Assembly: GCF_037055325.1 (NCBI RefSeq)
Contig: NZ_CP146373.1
Location: forward strand, 744,001-808,000
Source of the DNA: Arachnia propionica
GTDB lineage: Bacteria; Actinomycetota; Actinomycetes; Propionibacteriales; Propionibacteriaceae
Length of the DNA: 64,000 nucleotides
Direction: 5' to 3'
The position numbers were made by a program, and so were the translations under genes. Of the stretch, positions 54,157-63,043 are shown one piece after another (the first letter of the stretch is position 1; every line of letters starts with the position of its first letter). The notes below the pieces were generated by a model, which was not told where the DNA came from, did no database searches, and saw nothing but the letters and a program-made list of their open reading frames with translations.

Positions 54157-55197
54157 TCACAGGCTGTGGCCCTGACGGCGGACCAACAGCACGAGCCCCG
54201 GGGCCCCGATGAGCCCGGTAACCACACCAATCGGCACCTCTGCCGGAGCGAACGCAAGACGCGCGAACGCATCTGCCCAGACGAGGAATAGACCTGCAGC
54301 CAGCGCAGAACCGAGCACTAGGAAGCGATGGGCGGGACCTATAAAGGATCTGATGAGGTGGGGAACCACGAGGCCGACGAAACCGATTCCGCCCGCAGTG
54401 GCGACGGCCAGTGCGACGGCTGCAGATACCGGGATCAGCAGCAGGATGCGGGCTCGGGCCGGCTCAACGCCCACCGCCTGGGCGGTGCGGTCACCGCTGG
54501 CCAAGGCATCGAGGATAGGACCGCACAGCATCATCAGCACCGTGAGCAGCAACGCCGCGAGCATGACGACGGGTACCGAATCCCAGCTAGCCCGGGCCAA
54601 CGACCCCAGGGTCCAGAACATGACCGAGCGGGCGGTCTCTGGCGAGTCAGAGGAGAAGATGATGAGATTGGTCAGGGCTTGAAAGCCAAACCCGACGCCC
54701 AATCCTCCGAGGATCAACTGCAGCGGCGACTGGGTGCGTCCCGCGATGGCCAAGACCAACAGAGTAGCCAGCAATGCCCCCGCGAAAGCCATCATCCCAA
54801 CGGCCATGGCACCAGAAGCGCCGACGATGATGATGGCGAAAGCGGCACCGGAGGATGCACCCGCGCTGACCCCCAGCACGTAGGGCTCGGCCAGGGCGTT
54901 ACGGACCACAGCCTGCAACACCACACCTGCTACCCCGAGGATCGCGGCAACCGCCACTCCGGCGATGATCCGGGGCAGACGCGCGTCCCAGACGATCGCG
55001 TCGGTAGAGCGGTCCCAGGTGATCTGAACGTCGATTCCCGGTATGTGGCTCACCAGGACACCAACAACCTCGTCCAGGGGCACAGCCGCCGCTCCGATGA
55101 CAACTGTGAAGACTGGTGTGAGCAACAACGCCAGCGCCAGCACAACGAGACGCAGCTCAATCCCGATACGGGACCGGAAGCGGACGGTGCGAGGCAT
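54157..55197 (-). CDS. btuC: Corrinoid ABC transporter, permease (FecCD/BtuC family)
   Basis: A 346-residue permease with about nine or ten helices. It shows the BtuC/FecCD pattern: RLPRIIAGVAVAAILGVAGVVLQAVVRNALAEPYVLGVSAGAS (about 73-115), LILGGLGVGFGFQALTN, FWTLGSLARASW and the C-terminal GGIGFVGLVVPHLIRSFIGPAHRFLV, which contacts the ATPase. First gene after the cobalamin riboswitch; ATG 55197 has no evident ribosome binding site, perhaps because access is controlled by the riboswitch fold. Confidence 0.93.
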   Translation of the reverse strand: MPRTVRFRSRIGIELRLVVLALALLLTPVFTVVIGAAAVPLDEVVGVLVSHIPGIDVQITWDRSTDAIVWDARLPRIIAGVAVAAILGVAGVVLQAVVRNALAEPYVLGVSAGASSGAAFAIIIVGASGAMAVGMMAFAGALLATLLVLAIAGRTQSPLQLILGGLGVGFGFQALTNLIIFSSDSPETARSVMFWTLGSLARASWDSVPVVMLAALLLTVLMMLCGPILDALASGDRTAQAVGVEPARARILLLIPVSAAVALAVATAGGIGFVGLVVPHLIRSFIGPAHRFLVLGSALAAGLFLVWADAFARLAFAPAEVPIGVVTGLIGAPGLVLLVRRQGHSL

Positions 55198-55242
55198 TGA
55201 TTGGCTTTCCGTTAAGGGCCGTTGCGCGCGGCCGGGTCGCTC

Positions 55243-55326
55243 GCCTCAGTCAGCATTCGGACTCGGGATTTTCCCCTCACCGTTGCGCGTCAGTCCCGGA
55301 TTCCCACCGGCGTTCCCTGACTGAGA
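55243..55326 (-). promoter_or_regulatory. Cobalamin riboswitch
   Basis: Read on the minus strand, the leader contains GGGAACGCCGGTGGGAATCC, then the CTGACGCGCAACGGTGAGGG segment and GAGTCCGAATGCTGACTGAGGC. This order (GGGAA-GGTG-AATCC, CTGACxCGCAACxGT, GAGxCxGAATxC) is that of cobalamin aptamers, and a closing stem GTCTCAGTCAG / CTGACTGAGGC frames it. It lies 46 bases before the corrinoid permease start. Binding of cobalamin would reduce expression of the whole uptake operon. Confidence 0.9.
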
Positions 55327-55426
55327 CGGCTTGATCGTAACAGAAACTGTGAATGACCAACGCACCGGGGGCCTCGATCAGGCCTGTTGTCCGGCTCGAT
55401 CGCCACTCCGGTGAGACAATGACTCT

Positions 55427-56128
55427 ATGTTGCAGGGAGACGACCGCAAGGCGCATCGGATAGCGCTGGATCACATCGAGGCGTCGCTGCTCAGCGGAAA
55501 GTACGAGGTGGGGGCGAAGCTGCCTCCGGAACGCGATCTTGCCAAGGAACTGGGAGTGAGCCGAGGCGCGGTCAGGGAGGCCATCAGGGTGCTTCAAGCC
55601 CAGGGAATCCTGGAATCCCACCCAGGACCGGGACGAGGCACCCGTATCATCGCCGGGCACACGGAGGCACTGGGTCGCCTTTTCCGATTGCACTTGGCCT
55701 TGTCCTCCACATCTGCCACCGACCTCACTGACGCCCGGGTGGCCCTGGAGCGCTCAACAGTCACTCTGGCGGCTCGTCACTGGGATGACGAGGCTCTCAA
55801 CCGCATGGGCGAGCTAGTGGATCGGATGGATCAGGACACAGCCCTCGACTCCTTCAATGCGCTCGACACCGAGTTCCACGTCGAGATCGCCATCACTGCA
55901 CGGAACCCATTCATCGGCGACCTAACCTCTGCCATCCGGGAGGCCCTGCGTGCCCCTATCCGGAACGCATCCATGGCCATCGACGACTGGCAGGCATTAC
56001 GCGACAACCTGTGCACCCAGCATCGCGGCATCTTCGATGCGATCGAAAAGCGCAACGGAGACCTGGCCGCCACCTTGATGGAAGAGCACATCCGAACGGC
56101 CTACCGGGCCCTCAAACTGGGAATCTGA
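55427..56128 (+). CDS. GntR family regulator with FCD domain (LldR/FadR-like)
   Basis: A 233-residue regulator. The N-terminal winged helix (about 12-75) has LPPERDLAKELGVSRGAVREAIRVLQAQGILE, and the wing GPGRGTRI. The C-terminal helical FCD domain (about 95-220) shows RVALERSTVTLAARH, the metal-site-like D-x(3)-H in LDTEFHVEIA and H in TQHRGIFDAI and MEEHIRTAY. Candidates for control are the lactate operon 5 kb away, whose promoter has a matching palindrome. ATG 55427; divergent from the corrinoid operon. Confidence 0.88.
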   Translation: MLQGDDRKAHRIALDHIEASLLSGKYEVGAKLPPERDLAKELGVSRGAVREAIRVLQAQGILESHPGPGRGTRIIAGHTEALGRLFRLHLALSSTSATDLTDARVALERSTVTLAARHWDDEALNRMGELVDRMDQDTALDSFNALDTEFHVEIAITARNPFIGDLTSAIREALRAPIRNASMAIDDWQALRDNLCTQHRGIFDAIEKRNGDLAATLMEEHIRTAYRALKLGI

Positions 56129-56134
56129 GGAAAC

Positions 56135-56998
56135 TCACACCAACACGGCAACGGGTCTTGCCCCAGAACCGTCAGGGCGATAGAGGGCGAGCAACTCGCC
56201 TGTTGGGGAAAGAATCCCCGTCACGTCAGCGGGTACCGCTATGTCAAGGCGGCGTCCATAACCGACGTCTGTGGCCATCCTCGAATCCACCGTGACGCAG
56301 GGGAAGCTGCGTTTGGCAGCATCGGCCATGGACATCATCGCTGGGGGAAACTCCCCCAGCTCGACGGCCACGGACAGGTCGTAATCACCGATCCGGGTAC
56401 GTCGGAGGGCAGTCAGATGCCCTCCGACCCCGAGGATTTTCCCCATATCCCGGGCAATGGCACGCACGTAGGTCCCGGACGAGCACTCGACATCGATCTC
56501 CACATCGAGAACCCCCTCCCCCGGGCGAAAGGCCAGAGCGTCCAGGCGGGTCACCTCCACTTCTCGCGCCTTCAGTTCCACCTCCACCCCGCGCCTTGCC
56601 AGGTCGTAGGCACGTTTGCCATTCACCTTGATCGCAGAAATCGCCGACGGCACTTGCTGGATCCTGCCGCGCAGCGCGGCGAACGCTGGTTCCAGATCAC
56701 TCGGAGTGATTCCAGATGCGTCAGCCACCGCAGCCACCTCACCGTCGGCGTCATCGGTGGTGGTTGCCTGCCCAAGACGGACGGTGGCTAGGTAGCATTT
56801 GTCGTGCAGAGCAAGATGTCCCAGCAGCCTCGTGGCCCGATTCACTCCAAGAATCAGCACTCCTGTAGCCATGGGGTCGAGGGTCCCGGCGTGCCCGATC
56901 CTCCGGGTGCCAAGCAGCCGGCGGAGGCGCCCCACCACGTGGTGGGAGGTCACCCCCGCCGGTTTGTCGACCACGACGACACCGGATTCGGCGCTCAC
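56135..56998 (-). CDS. truB: tRNA pseudouridine synthase B
   Basis: Makes pseudouridine 55 in the T-loop of tRNAs. 287 residues with the catalytic Asp in IGHAGTLDPMATGVLILGVN (about 34-53), YLATVRLGQATTTDDADG, and the SGTYVRAIARDMGKIL region. A PUA-like C-terminal segment closes the protein (GRRLDIAVPADVTGIL). ATG/GTG-type start 56998 overlaps rbfA by 4 bases. It is usually followed by ribF; here the two are 11 kb apart. Confidence 0.95.
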   Translation of the reverse strand: MSAESGVVVVDKPAGVTSHHVVGRLRRLLGTRRIGHAGTLDPMATGVLILGVNRATRLLGHLALHDKCYLATVRLGQATTTDDADGEVAAVADASGITPSDLEPAFAALRGRIQQVPSAISAIKVNGKRAYDLARRGVEVELKAREVEVTRLDALAFRPGEGVLDVEIDVECSSGTYVRAIARDMGKILGVGGHLTALRRTRIGDYDLSVAVELGEFPPAMMSMADAAKRSFPCVTVDSRMATDVGYGRRLDIAVPADVTGILSPTGELLALYRPDGSGARPVAVLV

Positions 56999-57429
56999 TC
57001 GTCCTCGTCGTCCGTGCGTGGTTTCCTGTAAGGATCAGCATCGCCGGCGAAGGACTTCCCCACCGCCTCGGCTGCAGCCTCGGCATCCCGGGCCTGTGCT
57101 TTGGCAAGCAAATCCTCGATGCTGCGGGCCGCCTCCGGAGTGGCGTCCAGCACGAAGGTGAGTGTCGGAGTATGCCGCATCTGGAGCTGCGACCCCACGG
57201 CCGTGCGCAACATGCCCGTGGCCGAAGTCAGAGCGGCAGCTGTCCCGGCCCTGGCTGATTCGTCACCCATCACCGTGTAGAACACGGTGGCTTCACGGTT
57301 GTCGCCGGTGAGGCGCACGTCCGTGATGGTCACGAACCCCAGTCTGGGGTCCTTGACCCGTCTCTCCAAGGTGGACGCGAGAATCACCTTGATCTGATCC
57401 GCCAGCTTGGCGTTCCTGGGATGTGGCAT
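56995..57429 (-). CDS. rbfA: Ribosome-binding factor A
   Basis: A 144-residue 30S maturation factor. KH-like core: RNAKLADQIKVILASTLERRVKDPRLGFVTITDVRLTGDNREATVFYTVMG, then LRTAVGSQLQMRHTPTLTFVLDATPEA. An acidic tail (KPRTDDEDE) ends it. ATG 57429 lies 13 bases after infB. Confidence 0.95.
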   Translation of the reverse strand: MPHPRNAKLADQIKVILASTLERRVKDPRLGFVTITDVRLTGDNREATVFYTVMGDESARAGTAAALTSATGMLRTAVGSQLQMRHTPTLTFVLDATPEAARSIEDLLAKAQARDAEAAAEAVGKSFAGDADPYRKPRTDDEDE

Positions 57430-57442
57430 CTGTCAACTCCTG

Positions 57443-60268
57443 TTAGGACCGCTCACGCTCGACCATCTCAAAGGTCTCGATGATGTCGCCGATGCGGATG
57501 TCGTTGTAATTGCTCAGCGTCATACCGCACTCGAAGCCCTCACGGACCTCCGTCACGTCGTCCTTCTCGCGACGCAGCGACGCGATGGACGTCTCCGCCA
57601 CCACGACTCCGTCACGCAGCAACCGGGCCTTCTGATTCCGTTTGATAGAGCCACTGGCGATCATGCAGCCCGCGATGTTGCCGAACTTGGAAGAACGGAA
57701 GATTTCGCGGATCTCGGCCTGCCCACGGATCTCCTCGGCGAAGATCGGCTTGAGCATGCCCTTGAGAGCGGATTCGATCTCATCGATGGCGGAGTAGATG
57801 ACCGAGTGGTAACGGATGTCCACGTTTTCACGGTCGGCAAGCTGCGCGGCGTGAGCCGTGGCGCGAACGTTGAAGCCGATGATGACGGCCTTTGACGCCG
57901 CTGCCAGCGACACGTTGGTCTCGGTGATGGCGCCAACACCTCGGTCGATGACCCGCAGGCTGACCTCGTCACCAACGTCGATCTGCGAGAGTGCATCCTC
58001 CAAGGCCTCGACGGATCCTGCCCCATCACCCTTGAGGATGAGAAGCAACTCCTGGGTCTCGCCCTTCTGCAGCTCATCGAACAGCTGGTCGAGAGTTTTG
58101 CGCCGACTCGTCTTCGCCTGCTGTGCGGCACGCATACGCGCCTCACGCTTGTCGGCGATCTGCCGAGCCATCCGGTCATCCTCGACGACCAGGAAATTGT
58201 CACCGGCACCGGGCACCGAGGTCAGTCCCAACACCTGTACGGGCATCGATGGCCGCGCCTCAGTGACGTTTCCACCCTGGTCGTTGATGAGGGCACGCAC
58301 GCGACCGTGTGCTGAACCGGCGACGATAGAATCCCCGATCCGGAGTGTCCCGCGATGCACCAGCACGGTGGCGACCGGCCCCCGGCCCTTGTCGAGGTGA
58401 GCCTCGATGGCCACGCCCTGAGCGGGCATGTCTGGGTTGGCACGCAGATCGAGGGCCGCATCAGCGGTCAGGACAATGGCCTCGAGCAGACTGTCCAAGC
58501 CTTCATGGGTGACAGCAGAGACATCGACGAACTGTGTCTCACCGCCGTACTCCTCAGGGATCAGGCCGAACTCGGAGAGCTGGCCGCGAACCCGAACCGG
58601 ATCAGCCGCGGGCTTGTCGATCTTGTTGACCGCGACCACTATGGGCACGTCGGCTGCCTTGGCGTGATTGAGGGCCTCGATGGTCTGCGGCATCACACCG
58701 TCGTCGGCCGCGATGACCAGCACCGCGATATCCGTTGACTTGGCTCCACGGGCACGCATGGCGGTGAACGCTTCGTGACCGGGGGTGTCGATGAAGGTAA
58801 TGGCACGTTCCTCGCCGTCGACCTCGGTCTCGACCTGGTAGGCGCCGATGGCCTGCGTAATTCCCCCGGCCTCCCCCGCGACCACGTTGGTGTGACGCAG
58901 CGCGTCGAGGAGCTTCGTCTTGCCGTGGTCGACGTGACCCATGACCGTGACGACCGGCGGGCGGGACCTCAAGTCCGCCTCATCCCCGATGTTCTCCCCG
59001 AACTCCAGGTCAAAGGACTCGAGCAGCTCACGATCCTCATCCTCAGGCGAGACCACCTCGATGTTGTAGTCCAGCTCGGCGCCCAGCACCTCGAGGGTGT
59101 CGTCGGCCACCGATTGGGTGGCAGTGACCATCTCACCCAGGTGGAACAGCACCTGTACCAGAGCAGCAGGCTCGACCCCGATTTTCTCCGCGAGATCGGT
59201 CAGAGATGCGCCGCGTCGCAGCCGCACAGTCTGGCCATCACCCTTTCGGAGCCGCACGCCACCGATGGTGGGGGCCTCCATCTGGTCGAATTCTTGCCTG
59301 CGCTGTTTCTTGGACTTGCGTCCGCGCCTACCACCAGCACCGCCACGACCGAAGGCTCCCTGTGTGCCGCCGCCACGACCACGACCGCCGCCACGACCTG
59401 CGCCACCGGCCGGACCGCCCATTGGCGGGCCACCGAACCCACCGCTGCCCGGACGTCCCTGAGAACCAGGGCGGCCACGCCCTGATCCACCGGAGCGACC
59501 CGAGCCACGGACAGCCGCCTGGCCGAGAGTGGAGTTCTGGGTCTTGGGCATCATCGCGGGGTTGGGGCGGGGCAGGCCGCCAGTGCCACCGGGACGCGGC
59601 ATTCGCTGGTCACCACCCTGCCGGGGGCCCTGGTCACGTCGCTGCGTTCCGGAACGCCCAACGCCCATCCCTTGGGAAACCGCGAACGGATTGTTGCCGG
59701 GACGCGGGGTGCCGGGACGGCGCGCATGTGAACCGGGGGTGGGTGCGGAGCCACCGGGACGGGGCCCTGGACGGGCACCAGGACGGGGTCCGGGACCGTC
59801 TTTGGGTGCGGGCTTGTTGCCTCCTGGACGAGGGGTCGCTCCGGGACGGGGAGCCGACTGTTTAGGTGCGGTCGCGCCCGTGCGAGACGCCCCGGGTTTG
59901 GGGCTCGGACGACCCGGGGAAGGTTTGGGAACCGGACGTACGGACTCTGCCGGACTGGGCGGGGCAGTCGGGGTTGGAGCTCCGGGGGTCGCCACTGGCT
60001 TCGACGCGACCGGCTCCGATGGGGTCTTGTCCTTCCCGCCCGCGGGGCGCGGCGTAGGTTTCGTCGGGGAAGGTTTGGGTGCTGCCGGTTTAGCGACTGT
60101 GGTTTCGGCTTTCGGTGCGTATGCTTCGCGCACCCTGCGCACCACCGGCGCCTCCAGGGTGGATGAAGCACTGGAAACGTACTCGCCCATTTCGGTGAGC
60201 TTCTTCAAAAGCTCCTTGCTTGTGATCCCGATCTCTTTTGCGATCTCGTGGACGCGGGGCTTGGCCAC
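57443..60268 (-). CDS. infB: Translation initiation factor IF-2
   Basis: A 941-residue GTPase that brings fMet-tRNA to the 30S complex. The N-terminal IF2_N helices ([20 protein letters not shown]) are followed by a long Pro/Gly/Arg-rich region (about 50-330), expanded as in other actinobacteria. The G domain begins near 440: [19 protein letters not shown] (G1), DTPGHEAF (G3), NKIDKP (G4). Domains II to IV follow, ending in [21 protein letters not shown] 60268 is fixed by AAGGAG 4 bases upstream. Confidence 0.97.
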   Translation of the reverse strand: MAKPRVHEIAKEIGITSKELLKKLTEMGEYVSSASSTLEAPVVRRVREAYAPKAETTVAKPAAPKPSPTKPTPRPAGGKDKTPSEPVASKPVATPGAPTPTAPPSPAESVRPVPKPSPGRPSPKPGASRTGATAPKQSAPRPGATPRPGGNKPAPKDGPGPRPGARPGPRPGGSAPTPGSHARRPGTPRPGNNPFAVSQGMGVGRSGTQRRDQGPRQGGDQRMPRPGGTGGLPRPNPAMMPKTQNSTLGQAAVRGSGRSGGSGRGRPGSQGRPGSGGFGGPPMGGPAGGAGRGGGRGRGGGTQGAFGRGGAGGRRGRKSKKQRRQEFDQMEAPTIGGVRLRKGDGQTVRLRRGASLTDLAEKIGVEPAALVQVLFHLGEMVTATQSVADDTLEVLGAELDYNIEVVSPEDEDRELLESFDLEFGENIGDEADLRSRPPVVTVMGHVDHGKTKLLDALRHTNVVAGEAGGITQAIGAYQVETEVDGEERAITFIDTPGHEAFTAMRARGAKSTDIAVLVIAADDGVMPQTIEALNHAKAADVPIVVAVNKIDKPAADPVRVRGQLSEFGLIPEEYGGETQFVDVSAVTHEGLDSLLEAIVLTADAALDLRANPDMPAQGVAIEAHLDKGRGPVATVLVHRGTLRIGDSIVAGSAHGRVRALINDQGGNVTEARPSMPVQVLGLTSVPGAGDNFLVVEDDRMARQIADKREARMRAAQQAKTSRRKTLDQLFDELQKGETQELLLILKGDGAGSVEALEDALSQIDVGDEVSLRVIDRGVGAITETNVSLAAASKAVIIGFNVRATAHAAQLADRENVDIRYHSVIYSAIDEIESALKGMLKPIFAEEIRGQAEIREIFRSSKFGNIAGCMIASGSIKRNQKARLLRDGVVVAETSIASLRREKDDVTEVREGFECGMTLSNYNDIRIGDIIETFEMVERERS

Positions 60269-60387
60269 TACTCTCCTTCGTAAGGGCCATGAACGCACGC
60301 GCACGCCACTGGCCCACTAGCTGGTTTGCTGGGTCATCTCATGTACTCATCGAGTGGTCATGAGCGTTAACTCACTTTCTGAGGGGA

Positions 60388-60404
60388 CGCGACCTGAGGT
60401 CGCG
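60388..60404. repeat. 17-bp inverted repeat between rnpM and infB
   Basis: CGCGACCT (60388-60395), one base, AGGTCGCG (60397-60404): a perfect dyad in the 196-base gap. A regulatory binding site or weak hairpin are both possible. Confidence 0.4.
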
Positions 60405-60464
60405 CGTCAGGAACAGCCCCGTGAATGCACGAAGGCCACCGAGGATGTTACCGCGACCGTTGCG

Positions 60465-60719
60465 TCAGATGCCAACTGACAGGTTCTGCGACAATCGGGC
60501 GCGCAAAGATCCTGCCAGCAGAGCACCGGGCCCGAATGCGCGACGCAGCGCCTGACGTTTCTCCGCCACCCCGAGACATCCCACGTGCAGATAGGCACCG
60601 CGCCCAGGAAGGCGGGGTTTGGTCGCATCCACGATTTCATCGCCACTGCGCACCAGACGAATCATGCGGGACTGGAGATCACGGTTTCGACAGCCGATGC
60701 AAGTACGTTCCGGTTCCAC
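60465..60719 (-). CDS. rnpM: YlxR family RNA-binding protein (RnpM)
   Basis: An 84-residue basic protein of the YlxR family, recently shown in Bacillus to bind and modulate RNase P. The family pattern is the CxxC-like RTCIGCRNRD followed by MIRLVRSGDEIV and KPRLPGRGAYLHVGCLGVAEKRQALRRAF. GTG 60719. Normally translated between nusA and infB; here a plus-strand gene separates it from nusA, so it must have its own promoter. Confidence 0.92.
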   Translation of the reverse strand: MEPERTCIGCRNRDLQSRMIRLVRSGDEIVDATKPRLPGRGAYLHVGCLGVAEKRQALRRAFGPGALLAGSLRARLSQNLSVGI

Positions 60720-60734
60720 ACCCCCAGCTTGTCA

Positions 60735-60751
60735 TACCATCTCCCATGGTA
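60735..60751. repeat. Inverted repeat in the promoter region between rnpM and the secreted-protein gene
   Basis: TACCAT (60735-60740), CTCCC, ATGGTA (60746-60751). It is in the 121-base divergent interval that must drive both genes and may be an operator. Confidence 0.4.
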
Positions 60752-60840
60752 CCCGCAGGTTCACCACAGTCTCCTGACAGCCGGCCTCCAGACCATTGAT
60801 CGATGTGGCCGGAGGAGCCGGCCAAGAAAGGGAACCAACG

Positions 60841-61476
60841 ATGAAGAAGTTTGTCATCGGAGGCGCTGCCGTCCTCACCACCGCGGGGATCGGCTTGGGT
60901 CTGACGCAGCTGGCTAACGCGGATCCGAGCTCCCCGAAACCGACCGAGAGCTCCAGTGTCTCCGTGGCATCGGAACAGGCGAGCACCCAACAGGGCGGCC
61001 CCACGGATGGGCAACACGGCGGCCCGGGCGGCGGCATGATGAGGCTGCGGGGCGTCGATACCGCGGCACTGGCCCAGAAACTCGGCGTCGAGGAGTCCAA
61101 GTTGAGAGAAGCTCTCCAGAGCATCCATCAGTCTCAGGAGTCCAGGGGGATGCCCAGCCAGGGCCAGTCGTCCGGCAACGGCTCCGAGCAGGCGACCGAG
61201 GGCGGCCAAGGTCAGCCCACTGTTGCCCCGCCCGGCGAACCGGGCTCGGGGGACAGGGATACGGAGATAGCGAAGGCCTTGGCCCAGGCGCTGGGCCTTG
61301 ATGAATCGATGGTGACCACCGCCCTTCAGGAGGTCAGGACCGAGGCGAACAAGAAGGTCCTCGACCAAGCCGTCTCCGAGGGGAAGCTCACCCAGGCGGA
61401 GGCCGATGCGGTCGCGAAAGCCGCCGCCGTGGGAATCGTCGAGGTCCGCGGCGCGGGCGGTGATGGCCCGCGATGA
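60841..61476 (+). CDS. Secreted protein with repeated helical motif, inserted in the nusA-infB cluster
   Basis: Unrecognised 211-residue protein. Residues 1-27 form a signal peptide ending ANA. A Ser/Gln/Gly-rich linker (30-68) leads to a helical unit LAQKLGVEESKLREALQSI (about 77-95); a second Gly/Pro/Gln-rich linker is followed by LAQALGLDESMVTTALQEV (about 147-165) and a third shorter element KLTQAEADAVAKAA. Such LGV-E/D-ES-x-L-ALQ units occur in actinobacterial secreted proteins of unknown role. ATG 60841 with AAAGGGA upstream. Its opposite orientation breaks the nusA-rnpM-infB cluster. Confidence 0.78.
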   Translation: MKKFVIGGAAVLTTAGIGLGLTQLANADPSSPKPTESSSVSVASEQASTQQGGPTDGQHGGPGGGMMRLRGVDTAALAQKLGVEESKLREALQSIHQSQESRGMPSQGQSSGNGSEQATEGGQGQPTVAPPGEPGSGDRDTEIAKALAQALGLDESMVTTALQEVRTEANKKVLDQAVSEGKLTQAEADAVAKAAAVGIVEVRGAGGDGPR

Positions 61477-61485
61477 TCCTCGCGA

Positions 61486-62463
61486 TCAGGATCCGGCGGA
61501 TTCGACGTCGGGCTGGATGTCGATGCGCCAGCCCGTGAGTCGCGCGGCCAGCCGCGCGTTCTGCCCCTCGCGCCCGATTGCCAGCGAGAGCTGGTAGTCG
61601 GGCACGACGGCGCGGCACGCGTGGGCAGCTTCGTTGGTCACCGTAACGGACAGCACTTTGGCCGGCGAGAGCGCTGCTGCAACAAAATGCCGGGGATCCT
61701 CCGACCAATCAACGATGTCGATCTTCTCGTCGTTGAGTTCATTCGTGACAGCCCTGACCCGCTGCCCCATGGGCCCTATGCAGGCTCCCTTGGCAGAGAC
61801 GTCGGGATTCTTGCTGGCCACCGCGATCTTGGACCGATGCCCGGCCTCGCGCGCCACCTCCTTGATCTCCACCACGCCTTGTGAGATCTCTGGCACTTCC
61901 AGGGCGAAAAGCTTGCGCACCAGGTTCGGGTGCGTACGCGATACGACCACCTGCGGGCCTCGCAGTTCGCGCCTAACAGAGACCACGTAGACCTTGATGC
62001 GCTTTCCGTGTAGGTATTCCTCCCCCGGCACCTGCTCCGCCTGCGGCATGATGGCCTCGAGGGAACCGAGATCGACCCGGACAGTACGGGAATCACGATC
62101 TGCCTGGATAACACCGGTCAGGATGTCTCCCTCCGTGCCGGAGAAGTGACCATACTTTTGATCATCCTCCGCCTCCCGGATGCGCTGGAAAATCACCTGG
62201 CGAGCCGTCGCCGCTGCCACACGTCCGAAATCAGCAGGGGTGTCATCATAGAAACCGATGACGTTGTCATCGTCGTCGAACTCAGGGGCCAGGACCGCTA
62301 CCCGCCCTGTTTTGCGGTCGATCTCAACCTTCACTCCACGAAGAGGGTTGTCGGTCTTCTGATAGGCGTTCAGCAGCGCATCTTCAAGGGTCTTGATGAG
62401 ATAGTCCATCGAGATTTCCTTGTCACGCTCGATGGTGCGCAGAGCAGCCAGATCGATATCCAT
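61486..62463 (-). CDS. nusA: Transcription termination/antitermination protein NusA
   Basis: RNA polymerase-binding factor controlling pausing and termination. The 325 residues comprise the N-terminal domain (1-125), S1 domain (about 130-200), and two KH domains ([31 protein letters not shown] and [26 protein letters not shown]). The acidic repeats of proteobacterial NusA are absent, as is usual here. ATG 62463 is set by GAGGAGG 7 bases upstream. It follows rimP directly. Confidence 0.96.
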   Translation of the reverse strand: MDIDLAALRTIERDKEISMDYLIKTLEDALLNAYQKTDNPLRGVKVEIDRKTGRVAVLAPEFDDDDNVIGFYDDTPADFGRVAAATARQVIFQRIREAEDDQKYGHFSGTEGDILTGVIQADRDSRTVRVDLGSLEAIMPQAEQVPGEEYLHGKRIKVYVVSVRRELRGPQVVVSRTHPNLVRKLFALEVPEISQGVVEIKEVAREAGHRSKIAVASKNPDVSAKGACIGPMGQRVRAVTNELNDEKIDIVDWSEDPRHFVAAALSPAKVLSVTVTNEAAHACRAVVPDYQLSLAIGREGQNARLAARLTGWRIDIQPDVESAGS

Positions 62464-62464
62464 G

Positions 62465-62971
62465 TCAGGCCTCCTCCTCATTCTCGGCCTCCTCGCCCGG
62501 CAGGGCGAATTCCTTCGGGGGGTTGAGTTCCACCTGCACCTGCGCCTTGCGCACCTGTTCGAACGGCACTTCACGTTCTGCGCCGTCAACGTCCAGTTCC
62601 ACCCCGGTGTCGGTCACGCGCACAATACGTCCTGTGCACTCCCCCTCGACCAGAATGAGGTGAACAAGCCGACCACGATTACGGCGATAGTGCTTGGCCT
62701 CGGTCAGAGGTTTCCCCACACCTCGACTGGTGACCTCCAAGGTGTAAGGGGTATTGCCGACGGCGTTCGAGGCATCGAGTGCCGCCGATATTCGTGCCGA
62801 CGCGGTAGAGATGTCATCCAGCAGCGGGCCACGCCCGTAGGGTCCATCGCCATCGACAGTGATGCGCAGCAGACGCCGCTTTCCGATTGGGATCACTTCG
62901 AGGCCGTCCAACTCCAGCCCAGTTTCTTCCAGGATGGGCTCGACGAGCACCACGAGCTGTTGTTCTTGCAT
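62465..62971 (-). CDS. rimP: Ribosome maturation factor RimP
   Basis: Assists early 30S assembly. 168 residues: N-terminal alpha-beta domain ([30 protein letters not shown]) with [17 protein letters not shown], the family signature, then an SH3-like C-terminal domain ([20 protein letters not shown]). An acidic tail ends it. ATG 62971. It heads the rimP-nusA cluster; the upstream region holds a 10-bp direct repeat. Confidence 0.94.
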   Translation of the reverse strand: MQEQQLVVLVEPILEETGLELDGLEVIPIGKRRLLRITVDGDGPYGRGPLLDDISTASARISAALDASNAVGNTPYTLEVTSRGVGKPLTEAKHYRRNRGRLVHLILVEGECTGRIVRVTDTGVELDVDGAEREVPFEQVRKAQVQVELNPPKEFALPGEEAENEEEA

Positions 62972-62983
62972 GAAGGCTCCGAT

Positions 62984-63005
62984 TCGGTTGTGAGCTCGGT
63001 TGTGA
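62984..63005. repeat. Direct repeat TCGGTTGTGA (two copies) between rimP and the Tat lipoprotein gene
   Basis: The ten-base unit occurs at 62984-62993 and 62996-63005, 12 bases apart start to start (about one DNA turn), in the short divergent promoter interval. Confidence 0.5.
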
Positions 63006-63030
63006 AAACAATCCTACGTGGCATGGAGGC

Positions 63031-63036
63031 TAGAAT
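63031..63036 (+). promoter_or_regulatory. -10 element of the Tat lipoprotein gene
   Basis: TAGAAT ends 7 bases before ATG 63044, fitting a leaderless transcript; no clear ribosome binding site precedes that ATG. Confidence 0.45.
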
Positions 63037-63043
63037 TCGGGCC

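Noticed and set aside
51249-55197. Ferric siderophore transporter
   Set aside because: The cobalamin riboswitch upstream fits corrinoid transport better, and no siderophore genes are near.
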